64,000 bases of DNA from Adhaeribacter soli. Lineage in GTDB: Bacteria > Bacteroidota > Bacteroidia > Cytophagales > Hymenobacteraceae. A program made the position numbers and the translations under genes. The notes under the pieces were generated by a model. That model saw only the letters and a list, made by a program, of their open reading frames with translations. It ran no database searches and was not told the DNA's origin. The stretch spans positions 434,001-498,000 of the forward strand of contig NZ_VTWT01000002.1 of assembly GCF_008727925.1 (NCBI RefSeq). The letters run 5' to 3'. This document shows positions 25,295 to 33,683 of the stretch, piece after piece. Each line of letters starts with the position of its first letter. The stretch's first letter is position 1.

Positions 25295-26179
25295 TCAGGC
25301 GCTTTGCAGGGTTATTTCCCGGATATGGTCTGCTACCTGCTGCATGAGCCACATTGGGGTGGAGGTGGCGCCGCAAATGCCTACGGAATTGGCATTATCG
25401 AACCAGGCGGCATCCAGTTCCTCTCCGTTCTCTACAAAATAACTTTGCGGGTTTTCGCGCTGACAAACCGCATAAAGGGCTTTTCCATTGGAGCTTTTCT
25501 TGCCGCTAACAAAAATGATTACGTCGTGCTGGCGGGCAAAAACGGTTAGCTGTGGTTCGCGGTTGCTTACCTGGCGGCAAATGCTGTCGTTGGCATCGAG
25601 CTTCTGGAGCGAGCCTTGGGCCGCCAGCATCCGTTCTTCAATTACGCTCTTAATGTGGTAGAACCCTTTGGTACTTTTGGTGGTCTGGCTGAAAAGCGTT
25701 ACCGGACGGCTGAAATCCACTTTATCCAAGTCAGCCTCGGTGGTCACGATGATGGCTTCGTCGCGGGTCTGGCCGGCAATACCGATCACTTCGGCGTGGC
25801 CCTGCTGCCCGTAGATCACGATCTGACCGTTCTGCTGGGAAATAGAATCGTAGGCGTGCTTTACGCGGTTCTGCAATTTCAATACTACCGGGCAGGAAGC
25901 ATCGATGAGTTCAATGTTGTTTTGCAGCGCGATCTGGTAGGTTTCCGGCGGTTCGCCGTGCGCCCGGATCAGCACTTTGCAGTCGTGCAGGTTTTTAAGC
26001 TGTTCGTGGTCTATAATGCGGAGGCCTTTTTCGTAAAGGCGCTTTACTTCCATGCTGTTGTGTACAATATCGCCGAGGCAATAAAGCTCTTCCACTTCCT
26101 GCATTTCATCTTCGGCCATCTGAATGGCAAACTCTACTCCGAAGCAATAACCAGAATTCTTATCGATTGTAATTTCCAT
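25295..26179 (-). CDS. ispH: 4-hydroxy-3-methylbut-2-enyl diphosphate reductase
   Basis: IspH is the last enzyme of the MEP pathway and makes IPP and DMAPP with a 4Fe-4S cluster. The 294-residue protein holds the three cluster cysteines at C12 (GYCFGVEFAI), C96 (IDASCPVVLKLQ) and C201 (DSICRQVSNREPQL), and the substrate histidines in DIVHN (H40) and RAHGEPPE (H74). The end shows the expected VGICGATSTPMWLMQQV. It lies 14 bp after cmk on the same strand, a pairing common in Bacteroidota, and shares its transcript. Confidence 0.95.
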   Translation of the reverse strand: MEITIDKNSGYCFGVEFAIQMAEDEMQEVEELYCLGDIVHNSMEVKRLYEKGLRIIDHEQLKNLHDCKVLIRAHGEPPETYQIALQNNIELIDASCPVVLKLQNRVKHAYDSISQQNGQIVIYGQQGHAEVIGIAGQTRDEAIIVTTEADLDKVDFSRPVTLFSQTTKSTKGFYHIKSVIEERMLAAQGSLQKLDANDSICRQVSNREPQLTVFARQHDVIIFVSGKKSSNGKALYAVCQRENPQSYFVENGEELDAAWFDNANSVGICGATSTPMWLMQQVADHIREITLQSA

Positions 26180-26193
26180 GCGCTACTTCAACA

Positions 26194-26895
26194 CTAAATC
26201 CGTTCAGAAAATTCTTTTGTGAAAATTTTTGCTGCCACTTTATCCATTACAAAATCTACCTGCTCATCGATGGTAATATGAGAAGTGTCGAGCAGTACGG
26301 CATCCGGAGCCTGGCGCAACGGACTTTCGGCCCGGGTAGAGTCGATGTGGTCGCGTTTTTTCAGGTTCTCGATAATAATATCCAGATCAACCATCTGGTC
26401 TTTGGCCAGTAATTCCTGCTGGCGCCGCTGGGCGCGGGTAATTACGTCGGCGGTCATAAAAACTTTTACTTCGGCATCCGGAAAAACAGTGGTTCCTATG
26501 TCGCGACCGTCCATTACTACGCCCCGCTTTTTACCCATTTTCTGCTGCTCTTTCACCATGGCGTGGCGCACGGCCGGGATCACGCTTACTTCGCTTACCT
26601 TGTCGGTTACGTACATTTTGCGGATCTCGTCTTCCACGTTCAGGCCGTTCAGGTAGGTTTCGTTCCGGTGGGTTTTAACGTTGCGCTTAAAGGTTACCGA
26701 AATATTTTCGAGCGCTTTTTTTATGCCGTGGTCGTCGGCCACATCGATGTAGTTCTGAAGAAAATACAGCGTTACGGCCCGGTACATGGCGCCGGTGTCG
26801 ATGTAGGCATAGCCCAGTTCTTTGGCTACCAGTTTGGCCGTGGTGCTTTTACCACAGGAAGAATGACCATCGATGGCAACAACTATTTTCTTCAT
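26194..26895 (-). CDS. cmk: Cytidylate kinase
   Basis: Cytidylate kinase phosphorylates CMP and dCMP. The 233-residue protein starts MKKIVVAIDGHSSCGKSTTA, with a P-loop at about 9-17. It also has the CMP-binding stretch YIDTGAMYRAVTLYFL, GVVMDGRDIGTTVFPDAEVK (about 120-139), the lid RAQRRQQELL and the late motif RDHIDSTRAESPLRQAPDAV. Length and motifs are those of the normal enzyme. It heads the cmk-ispH unit. Confidence 0.96.
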   Translation of the reverse strand: MKKIVVAIDGHSSCGKSTTAKLVAKELGYAYIDTGAMYRAVTLYFLQNYIDVADDHGIKKALENISVTFKRNVKTHRNETYLNGLNVEDEIRKMYVTDKVSEVSVIPAVRHAMVKEQQKMGKKRGVVMDGRDIGTTVFPDAEVKVFMTADVITRAQRRQQELLAKDQMVDLDIIIENLKKRDHIDSTRAESPLRQAPDAVLLDTSHITIDEQVDFVMDKVAAKIFTKEFSERI

Positions 26896-27147
26896 AATTC
26901 GGGTACTCTAAAGGTAAGCTAGCAGTCTTTTAAAGGACACGGAATCGCCTTGCCTGCCTTAGGCGGTTTCCGGTTTTTGTAACGTCGCGCCCGCGGACTG
27001 CAGCTCGATTCCAGCAGAACCGTGAGCATCAGCAGTAACAGGAAATATGAAAATATCTTTCTCAAATCGCGGTTTTTTCGGCAAAGATAAGCTAATTTAC
27101 CGTTCCATTAACGCTTTTAAAATCAAAATTATCAGCACCTGCTCCTT

Positions 27148-28785
27148 ATGAATAAACGAGATTTCAGCCTCAGCGGCCAGCTTATAGATATTGAAAACCA
27201 GGAAATTTACAGCGGCACCGTTCAGGTAGAAAACGGCAAGATTGTAAAAATTATTAGAGAAGATACTTCTGAAAAGCAGTACATTCTTCCCGGCTTTACA
27301 GATGCTCACGTGCACGTAGAAAGCTCCATGCTCGTGCCGCGCGAGTTTGCCCGTTTAGCCGTAGTGCACGGCACCGTGGCAACCGTTTCGGACCCGCACG
27401 AGATCGGCAACGTGCTGGGCCTGAAAGGCGTGGAATACATGCTCGAAAACGGTGCTCAGGTTCCCTTTAAGTTTTATTTCGGCGCGCCGAGCTGTGTACC
27501 GGCAACGCCTTTCGAAACGGCCGGCGCCGAAATAACCGCCGAAGACATTGAAGAGCTTTTCCAGAAACCGGAAATAAAATACCTGGCCGAAATGATGAAC
27601 TGGCCCGGCGTACTGAACCGCGACCCGGAGGTGATGCGGAAAATTACCCTGGCCCAGAAGTTCGGCAAACAGGTAGACGGCCACGCGCCCGGCTTGCGGG
27701 GCGAACAGGCACGCCAGTACATAGAAGCCGGCATGACCACCGATCACGAGTGTTTTACGAAAGAAGAAGCGCTCGATAAACTCAGATACGGCATGAAGAT
27801 CCTGATCCGGGAAGGCAGCGCGGCAAAAAATTTCGAAGCTTTAATTGAGCTGCTGCACGATTACCCGGACATGATGATGTTCTGTTCCGACGATAAGCAC
27901 CCGGATAATTTAGTGGAAAGCCACATAAACGAATTGGTAAAACGCGCGCTTGCCAAAGGAATAGATCTGTTTAAGGTACTAAAAGCCGCCTGCCTGAACC
28001 CGGTAAAACATTATCAGCTGGAAGTCGGCCTGCTACGCGAAAACGACCCGGCCGATTTTATTGTGGTGAACAACCTGCAGGATTTTGAAGTGCAGCAAAC
28101 CTATATAAACGGTATGCTGGTGGCCGAAAAAGGTAAAACCAACATCGAATTCGCCCCAAGCACCTTGATCAACAATTTCGATACCGACCTGAAAAAGCCG
28201 GAGCAGTTCCGGCTCGCCGCTCAGGAAGGCGAAAAAGTGCGGGTAATCGAGGCTTTCGACGGGCAGCTGATCACCAAAGAATCCTGGCAGAACGCAAAGG
28301 TGGAAAATGGAAATGCGGTTTCGGATGTGGCAAACGATGTACTGAAAATTACCGTCGTTAACCGTTACCAGAATGCCGAACCGGCTGTTGCATTTATTAA
28401 AAATATCGGGCTGAAATCCGGGGCAATCGCTTCTTCCGTAGGGCATGATTCGCACAACATTGTAGCCGTTGGTTGCGACGATGAAAGCATTTGCCGGGCG
28501 GTAAACCTGATCATTAAAGCCAAAGGCGGCGTAGCGGCTGTAGATGGTCCGGCCGAAAAATTACTGGCCCTTCCGGTAGCCGGCATCATGAGCGCCGAAG
28601 ACGGCTACGAAGTGGCCCAAGCTTATTCCCGGATCGATGCGATGGCCAAAGCCATGGGCAGCACCCTCGCCTCCCCTTTCATGACGCTCAGCTTTATGGC
28701 CCTGCTCGTGATCCCGGCCCTGAAACTCTCCGACAAAGGCCTGTTCGATGGCGAAAGCTTCCGGTTCGTGAATCCGGTGGAGTGA
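27148..28785 (+). CDS. ade: Adenine deaminase
   Basis: The 545-residue protein is a member of the amidohydrolase superfamily that turns adenine into hypoxanthine in purine salvage. Metal-binding motifs are visible as [11 protein letters not shown] (about 51-61), [18 protein letters not shown] (about 75-92), VDGHAPGL (about 176-183), [11 protein letters not shown] and [12 protein letters not shown] (about 248-259). The C-terminal half contains [20 protein letters not shown] and [20 protein letters not shown], both typical of bacterial Ade. It is monocistronic. An A/T-rich inverted-repeat tract follows. Confidence 0.95.
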   Translation: MNKRDFSLSGQLIDIENQEIYSGTVQVENGKIVKIIREDTSEKQYILPGFTDAHVHVESSMLVPREFARLAVVHGTVATVSDPHEIGNVLGLKGVEYMLENGAQVPFKFYFGAPSCVPATPFETAGAEITAEDIEELFQKPEIKYLAEMMNWPGVLNRDPEVMRKITLAQKFGKQVDGHAPGLRGEQARQYIEAGMTTDHECFTKEEALDKLRYGMKILIREGSAAKNFEALIELLHDYPDMMMFCSDDKHPDNLVESHINELVKRALAKGIDLFKVLKAACLNPVKHYQLEVGLLRENDPADFIVVNNLQDFEVQQTYINGMLVAEKGKTNIEFAPSTLINNFDTDLKKPEQFRLAAQEGEKVRVIEAFDGQLITKESWQNAKVENGNAVSDVANDVLKITVVNRYQNAEPAVAFIKNIGLKSGAIASSVGHDSHNIVAVGCDDESICRAVNLIIKAKGGVAAVDGPAEKLLALPVAGIMSAEDGYEVAQAYSRIDAMAKAMGSTLASPFMTLSFMALLVIPALKLSDKGLFDGESFRFVNPVE

Positions 28786-29058
28786 TGATTTGGAGATTTG
28801 AAGATGTGGAAATTTGAAGATGTGGGAATTAGATAATGTGATAATGCGAAAAATCAGGCAATTTGAAGGTCGTAGAATTTTGAAATTCAATTGTAAAATC
28901 TGGCACCTTAGTCGTGCAGTTTATAATTGAAGCTTAAGCACAACTTTTTCAGCTGAAAAGCATACCATTACCCGAAAATCATGTCGCATTACTTCATTTT
29001 CTAATTACCACATTATCCAATTTCCAAATCTTCAAATTTTCAAATCTCCAAATTAGAA
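28786..29058. repeat. Inverted pair of aatttgaag/cttcaaatt low-complexity runs
   Basis: 28786-28825 (gatttggagatttgaagatg...) and 29015-29055 (...catcttcaaattttcaaatctccaaatta type) are inverted relatives that enclose about 190 bp without a gene. The same type of run occurs at 24303-24365. They lie between ade and the TSUP gene. Confidence 0.55.
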
Positions 29059-29061
29059 AAA

Positions 29062-29916
29062 ATGCTCGACCAGGTTCTGATCTTTGTAATCGGTATTATC
29101 GTGAGTGCCTTTGGTACGCTGGTTGGGTTTGGTGGCGGCATTTTTATGGTGCCCATTCTTATTATTTTCTTTCAGTACTCTATCGAAAATGCCATTGGGG
29201 CTACCCTGGCTTCGCTGCTGCCGGCTTCCCTGATCTCTTCGTTCTTTAATTACAGGGAGAAGAATATCGATTACCTAGTGGCTACTTTAATTCAGGTCCC
29301 GGCCATTGCCGGGACCATTACCGGGGCGTTTCTGGTGGCTTTTATGCCGGTACTAGAAATGCAGTTCTTCTTTGCTTTTTTTGTGATTGCGCTCAGCATT
29401 TACCTGCTTTCCACCCGGAAAAGTCCCGCTCAAAGTCCGAAGAAATCTACCATGTACCGGCTGCGCCGCATGCCTACCACGTTTATCCGACGAAACCGGC
29501 ATAAAAAGGTGGCTTACCGGCTGAACGGGGGCATTATTGGGTTGTTCGGTTACCTTTCTGGCTGCATTGCGGGTTTATTTGGCGTTGGGGGCGGATTCCT
29601 GCAAACGCCGTTTATGATCCGGGTTTTCCGGATGCCGCCGCAAATTGCCACTTCCACTTCGCTTTTCATTTTAATTATTACGAGCTTCTCCGGACTGGTA
29701 AGCCACTATTTGCTCGGGCACGTGATCTGGCTGAAAACAATGCCCCTGATGGCTGCTTTTGCCATTGGCGCGGCTTACGGCAAAGTATTGCGCCATCGTC
29801 GGACAAAGCTTCCCGGTACGGAGATCATGATCGGGGTCGGTTTGTTTCTGGCCGGAATAGGCCTGATTCTGAATATCCTGATCCGGTCGAACTACTTTCA
29901 GCAACTGGTTAAGTAG
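29062..29916 (+). CDS. TSUP family permease (sulfite exporter TauE/SafE-like)
   Basis: The 284-residue protein has about eight hydrophobic segments and the two family repeats, visible as GTLVGFGGGIFMVPILIIFF (about 20-39) and CIAGLFGVGGGFLQTPFMIR (about 168-188). TSUP proteins move sulfur oxyanions or small organic anions across the inner membrane. A basic loop (about 113-150, with RLRRMPTTFIRRNRHKK) separates the two halves. Substrate cannot be assigned; the nearest sulfur gene is the cystathionine beta-synthase-like gene 2.5 kb away on the other strand. Confidence 0.85.
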   Translation: MLDQVLIFVIGIIVSAFGTLVGFGGGIFMVPILIIFFQYSIENAIGATLASLLPASLISSFFNYREKNIDYLVATLIQVPAIAGTITGAFLVAFMPVLEMQFFFAFFVIALSIYLLSTRKSPAQSPKKSTMYRLRRMPTTFIRRNRHKKVAYRLNGGIIGLFGYLSGCIAGLFGVGGGFLQTPFMIRVFRMPPQIATSTSLFILIITSFSGLVSHYLLGHVIWLKTMPLMAAFAIGAAYGKVLRHRRTKLPGTEIMIGVGLFLAGIGLILNILIRSNYFQQLVK

Positions 29917-30377
29917 TTTTTCCGGCGGAAATAATAGCGTTTGAAGCTGCTTCATAAATTCATAAGTTATGCTGAATGGGGAAGATTTTGGGTTAAAATT
30001 TCTGTAAGTGAAAATGACATAAAAGTTTACCGTGGCCGGTGAGTACACCGGACACCATGCTGCCGTAGCCTTTCCTGCTTTTTCTACTGGTGCATGACCA
30101 TGTTAATTTTTAGAAAGTGGGATTACAAATCCCACGGCTCAGTTATGACGGGATTACAAATCCCGTCAAGCAAATCGCTCAGGCCTTCGCGATCGCTTAG
30201 GATGACAATCTTTTTTAGCATAGCCTCTGGTTTTTCTGCCGGAAATAGTAGCGTTTGTGTTAGTATCTAAGAAAGGTACATCCTGCTTTCCGTCAGCTAA
30301 AGCAGACGGCAATGAAAATTTCAGCCGAAAAAAAAGGCTGAAGCTCAGAGCATTCAAATTGGGCTTTATTCCAGAAG
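29917..30377. repeat. Intergenic region with paired GGATTACAAATCC palindromes and dispersed repeats
   Basis: No gene is seen in these 461 bases. Palindromes stand at 30117-30135 (gtgggatt-aca-aatcccac) and 30147-30167 (gacgggatt-aca-aatcccgtc), with a common inner sequence and different paired outer bases. A tcttcg/ctcaggatgac-type fragment follows (30168-30210), then copy 2 of the TCTGCTTTAGCTGACGG repeat on the minus strand (30290-30316). Confidence 0.75.
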
Positions 30378-30824
30378 TTATGAATTAGGAATAGATTGCT
30401 TTTCTTCCGGGAAGTGGCGGCTTATCAGGCTGGACATTTTCTCGGCAGTAAGCGGTTTGGTGAGGTATTCGATACGGTATTTTTTCGATTTCTCGATATC
30501 TAAGGGATGCGAGGAGGTGGACAAAAAGGCCAGCACGATCCGGCTCCGGAAATCGTTGTCCAGTTTCTCGTAAAGGTCCATGAATTCGAACCCGTCCATA
30601 ACCGGCATATTAACGTCCAGCAAAATAAGATCGGGGCGGAAATATTCCGGGCTTTGCAGATCGTAATTGTTGCGGCTGATATTATAGAGGTAGTTGAAAG
30701 CCTGGTTTCCGTTCGGCAACACCTTCACTTTTGAGCAAAGCCCAAGCCGGGCAAATAACCGCTGATTCAGAAAATTATTCGTTTCGTCATCGTCAATCAG
30801 CAAGATGCCATCCAGTTTCTTCAT
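30378..30824 (-). CDS. Single-domain response regulator (CheY-like)
   Basis: The 148-residue protein is only a receiver domain: acidic pocket LLIDDDETNNF (D11-D13), phospho-acceptor LILLDVNMPVMDGFEF (D70), the switch Ser/Thr region VLAFLSTSSHPLD and the lysine in YLTKPLTAEKM. There is no output domain, so it must act on a protein partner or return phosphate to another protein. It lies 51 bp downstream of the sensor kinase gene on the same strand and is surely its cotranscribed partner. Confidence 0.92.
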   Translation of the reverse strand: MKKLDGILLIDDDETNNFLNQRLFARLGLCSKVKVLPNGNQAFNYLYNISRNNYDLQSPEYFRPDLILLDVNMPVMDGFEFMDLYEKLDNDFRSRIVLAFLSTSSHPLDIEKSKKYRIEYLTKPLTAEKMSSLISRHFPEEKQSIPNS

Positions 30825-30875
30825 TTCTGTTCCTGCTAACAGTTTGGTTTTCAGAAGTAAAACAACAACGTGGCG

Positions 30876-32156
30876 TTATTGTTTGGGCAAATATACTTCA
30901 AAGGTACTTCCTTCCCCAATTTTACTTTTCACTTTTATGCGGCCATTATTGTTATCCAGGATCCGTTTTACAATATAAAGCCCGATGCCCGAACCGGTTA
31001 CCTGATCGTTGAGACGGCGGAAAAGCGAAAATATCTTGTATTCGTGTTTTTCCAGGTCGATGCCCTGGCCATTATCGGCAATGCGGAGCAGGCAGCAGTT
31101 CGGAATAGGCTCTGTCTGCACGAGGACATGCGGTTTGCGTAACGGGTTGTGGTATTTTAAAGCATTGCTGATCAGGTTATAAAGAATGCTTTTCAGATCC
31201 TGCCGGCAGAAATGAATGTTTTTAACCCTGGAGAAGTCAGCTTCGATGGTAGCGCCGGTTTGCGCGATCAGGTCCTGAATATCGGATTTCACTTCTTCCA
31301 GCACTTCGGCAAAACTAACTTCTTCCACCGGTGGGTTCGTTACTTCGTTCTGCAAGCGGCTTACTTCCGTAAGGTCCAGAATGGTACGATCCACTTTGAG
31401 CAAAGAGCCGTCCAGGCGTTTCAGAATGGCGTTTACGTGCTCGCTCCGTTGGGGAATTTCTTCTTTCAAGGCAGTAACCAGACCTTCTATGTTAACGATC
31501 GGGGCCTTCAGATCGTTGGAGGCACAGTAAACAAAATTATCGAGATCGGCATTGATGCGCACCAGTTCCTGATTTTTCTCCAGCAAGTCTTCTTCGGTCC
31601 GTTTCCGGATCTCGATCTCTCTTTCCAGTTCGCGGTTGGTTTTAATAAGCTGGGCGGTACGTTGCTGCACCCGGGTCTCGAGGGCTTCGTTGGCCTGGCG
31701 CAAGGCAACCTGGGCGCGTTCGCGTTCGGCCACTTCTTCGCGGAGCCGGGCATTTACTTTCTCCAGCCGGTCGTGGCTGGGCAGGGCCAGTAATGTAGGA
31801 ACAGCCCGGAGCAGGACCACCGCTGTAGAAACCGAAACCAGGCCGGTGATAATTTTTATGGCTCCCTGCAGTCGGTAAAATGGTTTCCAGACCGTTATGA
31901 TCTCGATTAAATGCGTGGCGCCACAGGCAAAAATAAAGAGCGCGAACAGCAGGAAAAGGGGTCTGTGGGTAAGATCTTTCCGCTTCCGGGTAATGTAAAA
32001 CAGAATAGGCGGAATGGAAAAGTAAGCCAGGGAGGTAAGGCCATCGCCTATTACATTGGTAAACAGGATCTCCGGCCGCCAGAAATAGCAATGCCCATGC
32101 GGCATAAACCCGTTAGACTCGAAAAGCTTTTGCAGATATTCTACCATTGTTATCAA
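30876..32156 (-). CDS. Ethylene-receptor-like membrane histidine kinase with Asn in place of the phospho-acceptor His
   Basis: The 426-residue protein begins with an extracytoplasmic stretch (GHCYFWRPEI, 21-30), then three membrane segments (about 34-55, 66-88, 97-122). The segments resemble the ethylene-binding domain of plant ETR1: DGLTSLAYFSIP (38-49) and FACGATHLIEI (76-86). D38, Y45, I48, P49, I75, C78 and H82 match ETR1 D25, Y32, I35, P36, I62, C65 and H69 with a constant offset of 13. A coiled coil (about 128-205) leads to the dimerisation helix. There the usual SHDLKAP reads SNDLKAP, with N214 replacing the phospho-accepting His (codon AAC). The ATPase domain looks intact (LYNLISNALKY, ADNGQGI, GSGIGLYIVK). 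A CheY-like gene follows 51 bp downstream. Confidence 0.88.
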   Translation of the reverse strand: MITMVEYLQKLFESNGFMPHGHCYFWRPEILFTNVIGDGLTSLAYFSIPPILFYITRKRKDLTHRPLFLLFALFIFACGATHLIEIITVWKPFYRLQGAIKIITGLVSVSTAVVLLRAVPTLLALPSHDRLEKVNARLREEVAERERAQVALRQANEALETRVQQRTAQLIKTNRELEREIEIRKRTEEDLLEKNQELVRINADLDNFVYCASNDLKAPIVNIEGLVTALKEEIPQRSEHVNAILKRLDGSLLKVDRTILDLTEVSRLQNEVTNPPVEEVSFAEVLEEVKSDIQDLIAQTGATIEADFSRVKNIHFCRQDLKSILYNLISNALKYHNPLRKPHVLVQTEPIPNCCLLRIADNGQGIDLEKHEYKIFSLFRRLNDQVTGSGIGLYIVKRILDNNNGRIKVKSKIGEGSTFEVYLPKQ

Positions 32157-32422
32157 AACTTAATAATGGAAGATGCTGACCCAAGCACTGCCGCCGGCCT
32201 GTTGCCACTTTTCACGCAATACTTAATAACTGATATACGCATTGGATAAAAAAATAGAATGCCGGCAGTATGTTTTTAATTTTTGATTATCTGAAACAAC
32301 TTCTTAATGACAGAATTTTAATTCACAAAAAAAAGCCGGCTTATGCAAGATAGCCGGCTTTTTTACGTTTTTTATAATTAACAAGGGTAATTATTGCAAA
32401 AATACCCAGAATTGGGGATGCC
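32157..32422. other. Intergenic region between cystathionine beta-synthase-like and sensor kinase genes
   Basis: Apart from the terminator at 32330-32363 I see no gene or clear promoter in this region. Confidence 0.4.
32330..32363 (-). terminator. Terminator after the cystathionine beta-synthase-like gene
   Basis: aaaagccggc and gccggctttttt pair around the loop ttatgcaagata. The stem has A and T runs on either side, so it may work in both directions. It lies 60 bases past the stop of the minus-strand gene. Confidence 0.75.
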
Positions 32423-33406
32423 TTAATCCAGGTAACCCTGATTTTTCATCCACTCGTCGTTGTAAATTTTACCCAGATAACGGGTGCCGTGGTCCGGTAG
32501 AATAATCACCATCACGTCGTTTTCGGTCATGTGCTGGCGGGCATATTCCAGGGCGCCATAAACCGCCGAACCGGAAGACCAGCCTACAAATAAACCTTCT
32601 TCCTTAGACAAGCGGCGGGCCATTAAAGCGGCATCTTTATCGGTAACTTTAATGAACTGATCGATCACGTCGAAATCTACGTTTTTCGGCAGGATATCTT
32701 CCCCGATGCCTTCGGTAGCGTACGAGTAAATCTCGTTCTCATCGAAAATGCCGGTTTCCTTGTATTTTTTGAACACCGAGCCATACGTATCGAGGCCAAT
32801 CACTTTCAGGTTCGGGTTCTGCTCTTTCAGGTATTTACCGGTACCGCAAATCGTGCCGCCCGTGCCTACGCCTGCCGCAAAAACGGTTACTTTGCCATCG
32901 GTCTGTTTCCAGATCTCCGGGCCGGTGCCTTCGTAGTGCGCGGCAGTGTTGGAAAGGTTATCGTACTGGTTCGGGTAAAATGAATTCGGGATGTCCTGGT
33001 TTAACTGTCTGGCAACCGAGTAATAGGAACGCGGATCGTCGGGGGTAACGTTGGTTGGGGTAACCACCACCTCTGCTCCTACGGCCCGCAGAATGTCCAT
33101 TTTCTCTTTGCTTTGCTTATCGGGCATGGTGAAAATACACTTGTAGCCTTTTGCCTGGGCGGCCAAAGCCAGCCCCATTCCGGTGTTGCCGGAAGTACCT
33201 TCAATAATGGTTCCGCCCGGTTTCAGGATACCGGCTTTCTCGGCATCTTCGATCATGCGGATGGCCATACGGTCTTTTACGGAGTTGCCCGGGTTAAAAT
33301 ATTCTACTTTGGCCAGGATGGTACCTTTAATACCTTCGGTTACTTTATTGAGCTTTACCAGCGGCGTGTTGCCAATGGCTTCGGTTACGTGGTTGTAGTA
33401 TTGCAC
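32423..33406 (-). CDS. Cystathionine beta-synthase / cysteine synthase-like PLP enzyme
   Basis: The 327-residue protein is a fold-type II PLP enzyme. The PLP lysine is K44 in NPGNSVKDRMA, the phosphate loop is GTSGNTGMGL (about 69-78), and a second glycine loop is GVGTGGTICGTGKYLKEQNP (about 179-198). The phrases IYSYATEGIGEDILPKNVDF and LPDHGTRYLGKIYNDEWM are closer to cystathionine beta-synthases than to CysK. The C-terminal regulatory CBS pair is absent. It should condense serine (or O-acetylserine) with homocysteine or sulfide; sequence alone does not decide which. Confidence 0.83.
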   Translation of the reverse strand: MQYYNHVTEAIGNTPLVKLNKVTEGIKGTILAKVEYFNPGNSVKDRMAIRMIEDAEKAGILKPGGTIIEGTSGNTGMGLALAAQAKGYKCIFTMPDKQSKEKMDILRAVGAEVVVTPTNVTPDDPRSYYSVARQLNQDIPNSFYPNQYDNLSNTAAHYEGTGPEIWKQTDGKVTVFAAGVGTGGTICGTGKYLKEQNPNLKVIGLDTYGSVFKKYKETGIFDENEIYSYATEGIGEDILPKNVDFDVIDQFIKVTDKDAALMARRLSKEEGLFVGWSSGSAVYGALEYARQHMTENDVMVIILPDHGTRYLGKIYNDEWMKNQGYLD

Positions 33407-33683
33407 TTCTTATTTAATTAAAAATTAGAAATTATGAATTAGAAATGAGGCGCTTAAAACAATCGCCTTATGTAAAGCAAAGGTAGGAAGATTTTTTGGG
33501 AATGATAGAACCTTGTTTTGGGATGAAAAACGAAAGGTTTGGCGGAAGAAAGCGCTGTAATGATTAGAAAAAGCGGATTACTTTTATAAAGAAAAATAAA
33601 TTAATAACAGCATGCAACGATTGATCGTTTTTTTGCGACCTGTATTCAGTAGCCTTCTTCAACTACCTAACCCACTCTTGGAT

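Noticed and set aside
25616-26197. 193-codon plus-strand frame
   Set aside because: It is entirely antisense to ispH, whose three cluster cysteines and motifs make it the real gene.
31212-31793. 193-codon plus-strand frame
   Set aside because: It is antisense to the sensor kinase and shows no family signal.
33612-33683. N-terminal 24-codon extension of T9SS paralogue 1
   Set aside because: The bases align with the untranslated leaders of the paralogues, and the signal peptide starts at the ATG at 33684.
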